Shown here piece by piece: positions 34,401 through 39,979 of a stretch of DNA of 39,979 nt; within the stretch, counting starts at the first letter, position 1; every line of letters starts with the position of its first letter. A program made the translations under genes and the position numbers. The stretch comes from an uncultured Lachnospiraceae bacterium (GTDB lineage: Bacteria > Bacillota > Clostridia > Lachnospirales > Lachnospiraceae). The stretch lies in NCBI GenBank assembly GCA_947600145.1, contig CANQGA010000005.1, positions 1 through 39,979 on the forward strand, written 5' to 3'. The notes under the pieces were generated by a model. The model was not told the origin of the DNA, did no database searches, and saw only the letters and a program-made list of their open reading frames with translations.

Positions 34401-35244
34401 CGATCTCTTCCCGGGCGTCCCCGACCACCGACGCATAGCGAAGCCGGGCCCGCTCATCCGCCAGTCCGTCCAGACTGTCCAGGAGCGCGTCCAACCGGTC
34501 GTCGTATTCATCCCCATAGCTGTCCAGCTCCCGAAAACCTTCGCCGGTAAAATAAGCCATGGTATAGTAGTCGTAACTGAAATTCTCTTCCGGAACATAC
34601 ACGAAACCATCGACAGAACCGCCGCCCAGGGAAGAAGTTCCCCTGTCCGTACCCACATAGAGGGGACTGTTCACGACGCCTGTGATGGTATAAGACAGAT
34701 TCTCCAGATCGCCCTCATTGTCCTCGTCCAGGACCAGTTCCAGACGATCCCCCACATTCAGGCCAAGCTCGATCAGCAGAAGCCGCTCGGTGACGCACTC
34801 ATCGGCCTTCTCAGGCAGACGTCCTTCAACGGTCTCCAGCAGATTCAGCCGCCGCGGCATGGAACGGACGCTGACGATGGCGTCCTGGGCAATGGCGTCC
34901 ACCGACCAGATGCCTTCCGCATCCTCGATCCCCGCCTGGGCAGACAGCACATCCAGATCCTCATCCGTCAGTCCCAGCGTGGAGATCACATAACCGTCCA
35001 TCAGGTTCGTGCGGTCGTAATAGCCGTCGGCAGTATACTGCATATCCGGCGCAGTTGTCCGAAGACCCGCCAGAAATGCCACAGCCAGCCCGGACAGGAT
35101 CAGGATAGACAAAAAACGGCTGAATGTGTTTTTGACCTCCCGCAGCGCGTCGGTGGTCAGACGGTCCCTGTGAAGGCGCGGTCTGCCCGCGCGGCGCTTC
35201 GTCTTTTCATCATGACCGGCCGGTCCGGCCCCGCCGCCTACCAT
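31447..35244 (-). CDS. FtsX-like/MacB-type ABC transporter permease with very long extracytoplasmic heptad-repeat coiled coil
   Basis: 1265 aa; N-terminal TM, two FtsX-like blocks (FFLVAALACLTTMTRMVEEQRTQIGALKALGFSRLSI; IIAAAALAFVVLYNLTNINITERTRELATLKVLGFYDRE), central heptads (EYEDGVKEYEDGRKAYEDGQKEYADGQ). Confidence 0.92.
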   Translation of the reverse strand: MVGGGAGPAGHDEKTKRRAGRPRLHRDRLTTDALREVKNTFSRFLSILILSGLAVAFLAGLRTTAPDMQYTADGYYDRTNLMDGYVISTLGLTDEDLDVLSAQAGIEDAEGIWSVDAIAQDAIVSVRSMPRRLNLLETVEGRLPEKADECVTERLLLIELGLNVGDRLELVLDEDNEGDLENLSYTITGVVNSPLYVGTDRGTSSLGGGSVDGFVYVPEENFSYDYYTMAYFTGEGFRELDSYGDEYDDRLDALLDSLDGLADERARLRYASVVGDAREEIDDAQAELDDAREELADAQDDAEKELADARQELMDARQELDDGWKDYREGQDTYDEEIRDAKKELADAHQELLDAERELADGKQQYADGMKEYQDGLAEYEDGVKEYEDGRKAYEDGQKEYADGQSEYSSGLSAYEAGRREYADGLALYEQKLAELKAGEAQLEENRSEYEKGKAMLPELLSQREQLEAGLLGTENELAGLQAELAGLGPATPGNAQKRDELTQKIHNAEEKRNELRNMAASIGNQIAWIYTFEELERQINYGYAEAAQNEAKLKAAQSQLSSAQSEIESARSQLADARRELEDAKSELADAEKELADGRTELDDAWKELEDARVEIEDGERELADGWEEYNDGAAELEDARADGRKELDDALAELTDGEQEYADGLEEYEDGKKEADEKIADAQQKLDDAQAELDDAREELAEIDECEWYVLGRNTNAGFEGYGQDSERIGNLANIFPVIFFLVAALACLTTMTRMVEEQRTQIGALKALGFSRLSISRKYIGYALAASLIGGVLGLMLGCTLIPGVIANAFNIMYNIPALRFKNQMATYVISVLAAVFCTTGAALWACLSTLVDTPANLMRPRAPKPGKRVFLEYIRPLWGRLSFTWKVTMRNLFRYKRRFWMTVIGIGGCTALIVTGFGLHDSIFSILNRQFDEISLYDASVGLDADADPAETASVESYLSANENVEEYLVSSQSMAEASTDGPAYDVFLFAVKDMEEFTRFIDLRHRLDSEPVVLPDDGVIITEKLSELLDVRAGDTITLEKDDTRVTAVVSDIAENYVRHYVYLSEGVYMQLFGEEPEDNVLLLRYAFGAGADQSERVSVELMEMDAVTSYSYIATIRDSFTDSMVAIDYAVVIIIIAAAALAFVVLYNLTNINITERTRELATLKVLGFYDRETTAYVYRENIFLTIFGILLGLVMGRFLHSWLVLTVEVNLVMFGRTAPPYAYVLAAVLTVFFSVIVNIAAHFKLKKVDMVESLKTVE

Positions 35245-35948
35245 TCGATCTCCTCCACCGGAGTCGGATGATCATTCTGCTCGATGGCGGCCACCCGGCC
35301 GTTCTTCACATGGATCACCCGGTCGGCCATCGGCGTGATCGCCGTGTTGTGGGTAATGACCACCACGGTCATACCGCCCTGGCGGCAGGTATCCTGCAAA
35401 AGCTTTAAGATCGCCTTGCCGGTCACATAATCAAGCGCTCCCGTCGGTTCATCGCACAGCAGCAGCTTGGGATTCTTCGCCAGCGCCCTGGCGATCGCTA
35501 CCCTCTGCTGCTCGCCGCCGGACAGCTGTGCAGGAAAATTGCCCAGCCGGTCCCCCAGGCCCACATGCTCCAGCACGGTCTTCGCGTCCAGCGGATCGTC
35601 GCAGATCTGAGCCGCCAGCTCCACGTTCTCCAGGGCCGTCAGATTCTGGACCAGATTATAGAACTGGAACACGAAACCGATATCATGCCGCCGGTAAGCG
35701 GTCAGCTGCCGGGAATTATAGCCGCTGACTTTCGCGCCGTCCACGATGATCGTACCGCCGGAACAGGCGTCCATACCGCCCAGCATATTAAGGACCGTCG
35801 TCTTTCCGGCTCCGGACGGTCCTACGATCACGGCGAACTCACCCTTCTCGATGGCGAAACTCACGCCGTCCACCGCGTTGATGGTGACTTCACCCATCTG
35901 ATATATTTTCCTGACATCTTCGAATGATATGTAGCTCAAAAAGGTCAC
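35238..35948 (-). CDS. ABC transporter ATP-binding protein (LolD/MacB-type)
   Basis: Walker [13 protein letters not shown]; signature [15 protein letters not shown]; Walker [13 protein letters not shown]. Confidence 0.96.
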   Translation of the reverse strand: MTFLSYISFEDVRKIYQMGEVTINAVDGVSFAIEKGEFAVIVGPSGAGKTTVLNMLGGMDACSGGTIIVDGAKVSGYNSRQLTAYRRHDIGFVFQFYNLVQNLTALENVELAAQICDDPLDAKTVLEHVGLGDRLGNFPAQLSGGEQQRVAIARALAKNPKLLLCDEPTGALDYVTGKAILKLLQDTCRQGGMTVVVITHNTAITPMADRVIHVKNGRVAAIEQNDHPTPVEEIEW

Positions 35949-36014
35949 CGCCTGCCAATACTGTGCGCAAAATCTGCTATGCCTTATCCCCCGCTGTCAG
36001 CAGCAAGTATTATT

Positions 36015-36044
36015 ATCTTAGTCTCTCGAAGGTTTTATTGTCAA
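36015..36044 (-). promoter_or_regulatory. Predicted promoter of the ABC exporter operon
   Basis: Minus strand TTGACA (36044-36039), 18-nt spacer, TAAGAT (36020-36015). Confidence 0.6.
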
Positions 36045-36174
36045 GAATCGCGGAGCATATTTAACAGTTTTTTCATGATTACGTGACGGCATAGTTTCCG
36101 CGGCCGCGCCGCATACTATCCTCAGATTCAAAAATACCGGCGGCAGCCTCAGCAAAGGAAGGGGAAATACAGCT

Positions 36175-36417
36175 ATGCGTTACACTTTTTCAGCAAGAGA
36201 CAGTTTTGAGGACGAGGACGACAGTTGGGACGATCCGTTTGATGAAGACTACGGCGGGGATCCGTACAGATGCTTCATCGATAACAGCGCCATCGCAAAG
36301 AAGGCCGGCTCCTCCACGGACTGCACCGGCCTGATCCCGTCGCTTCCCAATTCCGACGAGGAACTGGAGTCCTACGCTCAGATGTATCATTATCCGGGAG
36401 ATATCCTGGAAGACTGA
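36175..36417 (+). CDS. Small acidic protein (80 aa), unknown function
   Basis: ATG preceded by AAGGAAGGGG RBS; Asp/Glu-rich N-terminus; followed by a strong plus-strand terminator hairpin. The overlapping minus ORFs lack such signals. Confidence 0.65.
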   Translation: MRYTFSARDSFEDEDDSWDDPFDEDYGGDPYRCFIDNSAIAKKAGSSTDCTGLIPSLPNSDEELESYAQMYHYPGDILED

Positions 36418-36440
36418 GCCCAGCGGAAACGGGCGGCGCA

Positions 36441-36501
36441 AGGATACCTGGCACAGGATACCTGACGCAGGATACCTGACGCAGGATACCTGGCACAGGA
36501 T
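36441..36501. repeat. 14-bp tandem repeat, 4 full units plus partial
   Basis: aggatacctggcac aggatacctgacgc aggatacctgacgc aggatacctggcac aggat; variant order A-B-B-A. Confidence 0.95.
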
Positions 36502-36515
36502 CCACGGCAAACCAG

Positions 36516-36537
36516 GGGGCCGGCTCACGCCGGCCCC
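36516..36537 (+). terminator. Rho-independent terminator after the small acidic ORF
   Basis: ggggccggc-tcac-gccggcccc hairpin followed by gcattttcg on the plus strand. Confidence 0.75.
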
Positions 36538-36599
36538 GCATTTTCGTCAATTCCGTCCGGGCGCAGCGCCGGCGACGCGCTGTCCGGATTCTCACAGGT

Positions 36600-37649
36600 T
36601 CACTGCTCTTTTGCGCTTTCGCGGATCAGTTCGACCAGATCCTCCACAAATGTCCCATTCCGGCTTCCGTCCGCCAGGCCCCGGTAAACGTCCGGGAACA
36701 GATAGCTTCCGTCCTCGTTTCTGCGGATCTGGGGGACATCCTCAAGCACCGGTTCCCAGACATCCCCGTGCCGGGTCAGCGGAAGCAGATAGGAGGCGCC
36801 CTGTACCATCTGCAGAGCGTTTTGTTCCGGCTCTGTCTCTTCCGCAGCCGGGATCTCGACCGTGAGCGTCCTCACGCCGGCAGGTTCCTTCCCGGCGGTA
36901 TCCTGCGCTTCGCCGGCGCTCTGCGCTCCTCCGGTATCCTGCACTCCCTCGGCGTCCTGAATTTCTCCGGCGTTTCCGGCGCTCCCGCCGTCCGCCTCAT
37001 AATAGACGGCGTCTACCAGAACTTCATACCGATACCGGGCCGGCTGTCCGTCTGCCGCTTCCACATACTGTATCTGCCGTACCGTCGCCTGACAGAGAAG
37101 CTGCGTGTTCCGGAGACGGGCTTCCGGTTCCGCAAACGCCCCCTCTGCGGCTGTCTCCTCCGACATGGCCTCCAGCATCGCCGGCATCGTCTCCGCGAAC
37201 GTCTCTCCCGCGGCCATCTTCCCGGGCGCTTCCTCTCCCGCCTCCGGCGCAGCAGCGGCAAACGTTCCCCCTCCGGCCATCTCCTCCGGCATGGCGTCCT
37301 CCGCTTCCATCATCTCCGTCACCGCAGCCGTCTCCGGCGCCGCCCCATCATAGGCCGCAGCTCCCGCCAGACTCTCCGCGCCCGATCCGCTGCCCATATT
37401 CTTCTCCATCAGTCCGGGAACCGCCAGGATCACCAGCACCGCGGCTGCCGCAGCAGCCGCGCCGTACAGTCCGCGCCGCGGAAACGTCAGGATCCTTCCG
37501 GCGTCCTTTCGCATCTCCCCGTCCGGCACGCCGGCTTCCGCCCGCCGCGGATGCTCGTTCAGTCCGCTCTCGATCCGGTTCCAGAGATCCGGCGCGGCCT
37601 GCGTCATTCTGTCCCGATATTCCTGTTCAAACAGTCTGTCCCGCTTCAT
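36600..37649 (-). CDS. Putative anti-sigma factor, single TM, with low-complexity extracytoplasmic region
   Basis: MKRDRLFEQEYRDRMTQAAPDLWNRIESGL; TM LYGAAAAAAAVLVILAVPGL; ATGA overlap with the upstream sigma factor gene. Confidence 0.7.
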   Translation of the reverse strand: MKRDRLFEQEYRDRMTQAAPDLWNRIESGLNEHPRRAEAGVPDGEMRKDAGRILTFPRRGLYGAAAAAAAVLVILAVPGLMEKNMGSGSGAESLAGAAAYDGAAPETAAVTEMMEAEDAMPEEMAGGGTFAAAAPEAGEEAPGKMAAGETFAETMPAMLEAMSEETAAEGAFAEPEARLRNTQLLCQATVRQIQYVEAADGQPARYRYEVLVDAVYYEADGGSAGNAGEIQDAEGVQDTGGAQSAGEAQDTAGKEPAGVRTLTVEIPAAEETEPEQNALQMVQGASYLLPLTRHGDVWEPVLEDVPQIRRNEDGSYLFPDVYRGLADGSRNGTFVEDLVELIRESAKEQ

Positions 37650-38167
37650 AACCGCACCTCTCTCAGCTTCCGGATCGCCGTCCGGTAACACCACGCCACC
37701 GTTCCCTGGGGCCGCCCCAGCATCGCCGCGATCTCGCGGAATGTCAGACCTCCCATGATCTTCAGGTTGATGATCTGTCTCTCATCCTCCTTAAGGCTCT
37801 CCAGCGCCTGCTGAAGACTGAGGGCGTTCACGGCCCGCTCGTCCACGGGCGTCTGCTTCCCGCCATCCTCCGGCAGCACCTCCACCGGTTCCTCCCGCCG
37901 CCGTTTACGCAGATAATCGATCGCCATATTCCGGGCGATCGTCAGCATCCAGGCGCGGTGGCCGTGCCCCGGCCGGTAAGTATCCGCCGCGTCCCACAGC
38001 CGGATGAAAAAATCGCTGGTCACATCCTCCGCGTCCTCCCGGCTGCGCAGAATCTCCCAGACCGCGGAGTAGATCAGGGGATTGTAATCCTCATAGATCC
38101 TCCTCAGTCCCTCTTTATCATTTCTGCAGATCTGGCTGATACTCTCACTGAATAGCTGTTCTGTCAT
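37646..38167 (-). CDS. ECF RNA polymerase sigma factor (sigma-70 family)
   Basis: Region 2 EDVTSDFFIRLWDAADTYRPGHGHRAWMLTIARNMAIDYLRKRRR; region 4 INLKIMGGLTFREIAAMLGRPQGTVAWCYRTAIRKLRE. ATG at 38167 preferred. Confidence 0.93.
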   Translation of the reverse strand: MTEQLFSESISQICRNDKEGLRRIYEDYNPLIYSAVWEILRSREDAEDVTSDFFIRLWDAADTYRPGHGHRAWMLTIARNMAIDYLRKRRREEPVEVLPEDGGKQTPVDERAVNALSLQQALESLKEDERQIINLKIMGGLTFREIAAMLGRPQGTVAWCYRTAIRKLREVRL

Positions 38168-38262
38168 GACGGGATCCTCTTTCGCTTCAGCCTTACAGTT
38201 TCTATACGTACCATCATACCACATTTATGGGCCTGTTCATACTTTTTTCATTTCTTTCCCGA

Positions 38263-38291
38263 TTGTTTTCTCACTTAATTTATGGTATAGT
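38263..38291 (+). promoter_or_regulatory. Predicted promoter for the dehydratase activator gene
   Basis: TTGTTT (38263-38268), 17-nt spacer, TATAGT (38286-38291). Confidence 0.6.
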
Positions 38292-38393
38292 GAGGTACGA
38301 AATAGATGACAGACAGCGGAAAGGCCGGCGGCTGACGGCCTTTCATGCGTGCCTGCGCAATGCAAAGGAGGCAGGGGTTCTTCCCCCGCAGAT

Positions 38394-39979
38394 ATGAAGC
38401 AGTACCTTTCACTTGGGATCGATATCGGTTCCACAACAGTCAAAGCCGTGATCGCCGGGCGCAATGAGACCGGCGAAGCGAAGACATATACATACGAGAT
38501 GCTGTTCTCCGACTATGAGCGCCACTACGCCAATATCCAGGAGACTCTGGCAGCTCTTTTAAAGAAAGCCCGCGCGCAGCTGGGGGCTGTCACCCTTCAT
38601 CCGATGATCACCGGTTCCGGCGGTCTGACTCTGGCAAAACATCTGGATATTCCGTTTATCCAGGAGGTTGTCGCAGTGGCTTCCTCCCTGCAGGACTATG
38701 CGCCGCGCACGGACGTTGCCATCGAGCTGGGCGGCGAGGACGCCAAGATCATTTATTTCACCGGCGGCATCGACCAGCGGATGAACGGCATCTGCGCCGG
38801 CGGCACCGGATCCTTTATCGACCAGATGGCCTCGCTTCTGCAGACCGACGCGGCGGGGCTGAATGAGTACGCCAAAGGCTACCGGATGATCTACCCGATC
38901 GCGGCCCGCTGCGGCGTATTCGCCAAATCGGACATCCAGCCGCTGATCAATGAAGGCGCCACCCGCGAGGATCTGTCCGCGTCCATTTTTCAGGCCGTGG
39001 TCAACCAGACCATCAGCGGCCTGGCCTGCGGCAAGCCCATCCGGGGCAACGTGGCGTTCCTGGGCGGCCCGCTCCATTTCCTGTCCGAGCTCCGCGAGGC
39101 GTTTATCCGGACGCTGCATCTGACCGGCGACCAGATCATCGCGCCGGAGCATTCGCATCTGTTCGCGGCCCTGGGCGCGGCGATGAACAGCGCAGACGAC
39201 ACGACCGTGGAACTGGACGCGCTGATCGACCGTCTGGAAAACGGCGTCCGCATGGCCACCGAGATCAAGCGGATGGACCCGCTGTTCGCCGATCAGGCGG
39301 AATACGACGAATTTCTGGCCCGCCACAGCGTTCACTGCGTAAAGAAAGCGCCGCTGGCAGATTACAAAGGCGACTGTTACCTGGGCATCGACGCCGGCTC
39401 CACCACCACGAAAGCCGCGCTGGTGGGCAGGGACGGCTCCCTGCTCTACGATTTCTACAGCAACAACAACGGCAGTCCGCTGGCGACGGCCATCCGCGCC
39501 ATGCGGGAGATCAAAGCCCTGCTGCCGGAGGGCGCGCGGATCGCCTACTCCTGCTCCACCGGCTACGGCGAGGCGCTTCTGAAGGCCGCGTTCCTGCTGG
39601 ACGAAGGCGAAGTGGAGACCATTTCCCACTACTACGCGGCCAAATTCTTCGAGCCGGAGGTGGACTGCATCCTGGACATCGGCGGCCAGGATATGAAATG
39701 CATCCGGATCAAAGACAACAGCGTGGACAGCGTCCAGTTAAATGAAGCCTGCTCCTCCGGGTGCGGATCGTTCATCGAGACCTTCGCCAAGTCCTTAAAT
39801 TACAGCGTGGAGGATTTCGCGAAGGAAGCGCTTTTCGCAAAGAATCCCACGGATCTGGGCAGCCGCTGCACCGTATTCATGAATTCCAACGTCAAGCAGG
39901 CCCAGAAGGAAGGCGCCAGCGTGGCCGACATCTCGGCCGGTCTGGCTTATTCGGTCATCAAAAACGCCTTATATAAAGT
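38394..39979 (+). CDS. 2-hydroxyacyl-CoA dehydratase activator/BadF-BadG-BcrA-BcrD ATPase family protein, 3'-truncated by the window
   Basis: Open frame to the window end, not in the supplied ORF track: [27 protein letters not shown]...[13 protein letters not shown]...[16 protein letters not shown]...[18 protein letters not shown]...[13 protein letters not shown]...[20 protein letters not shown]; duplicated ASKHA activator domains. Confidence 0.93.
   Translation, partial: MKQYLSLGIDIGSTTVKAVIAGRNETGEAKTYTYEMLFSDYERHYANIQETLAALLKKARAQLGAVTLHPMITGSGGLTLAKHLDIPFIQEVVAVASSLQDYAPRTDVAIELGGEDAKIIYFTGGIDQRMNGICAGGTGSFIDQMASLLQTDAAGLNEYAKGYRMIYPIAARCGVFAKSDIQPLINEGATREDLSASIFQAVVNQTISGLACGKPIRGNVAFLGGPLHFLSELREAFIRTLHLTGDQIIAPEHSHLFAALGAAMNSADDTTVELDALIDRLENGVRMATEIKRMDPLFADQAEYDEFLARHSVHCVKKAPLADYKGDCYLGIDAGSTTTKAALVGRDGSLLYDFYSNNNGSPLATAIRAMREIKALLPEGARIAYSCSTGYGEALLKAAFLLDEGEVETISHYYAAKFFEPEVDCILDIGGQDMKCIRIKDNSVDSVQLNEACSSGCGSFIETFAKSLNYSVEDFAKEALFAKNPTDLGSRCTVFMNSNVKQAQKEGASVADISAGLAYSVIKNALYK

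Noticed and set aside
31447-35948. FtsE/FtsX cell-division pair
   Set aside because: Permease is far larger, with two FtsX-like blocks and a huge coiled coil; fits MacB/YhgE-like ABC exporters better than FtsX.
38559-39629. 356-aa minus ORF given in the ORF track
   Set aside because: Antisense of the unmistakable 2-hydroxyacyl-CoA dehydratase activator on the plus strand, which is missing from the track only because its stop lies beyond the window.

Overview
This is a GC-rich bacterial chromosomal window. Gene style, lipoproteins and the 2-hydroxyacyl-CoA dehydratase activator suggest Clostridia/Lachnospiraceae, but that is inference. Most genes lie on the minus strand. Reading left to right: nth; a P1/DmpA-family peptidase; a D-amino-acid aminotransferase-like gene; and then the standout block at about 2.9-18.2 kb. 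In transcription order (minus strand) that block contains a 4-TM protein with RCK/TrkA-N-like Rossmann domains and a C-terminal RyR-like domain. Next comes a secreted, membrane-anchored VWA protein with its own strong promoter, followed by a very large (about 1200 aa) tubulin/FtsZ-like GTPase. The block ends with a 2-TM orphan, a 1299-aa membrane protein with a possibly degenerate helicase-like core, and a LIM-like plus HELTH metallopeptidase resembling plant DA1 peptidases. The last genes overlap by 8 and 4 nt. I consider this the best candidate for an incompletely described system (tubulin-like cytoskeletal/membrane remodelling coupled to a surface VWA sensor, a ligand-gated channel-like protein and a protease). 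The rest comprises a cyclase gene; tRNA-Ser(CGA); an approximately 8-kb catabolic operon (YheO-like regulator, RidA, D-aminoacylase, SelA-like PLP enzyme, Gfo/Idh/MocA, ABC importer lacking an ATPase); SMP-30; an SH3b-amidase lipoprotein with mnmA; a FtsX-like ABC exporter with a long heptad-repeat coiled coil; a small acidic plus-strand ORF with 14-bp tandem repeats; an ECF sigma/anti-sigma pair; and a 3'-truncated 2-hydroxyacyl-CoA dehydratase activator that is absent from the supplied ORF track. All family calls are by eye; no database search was run.
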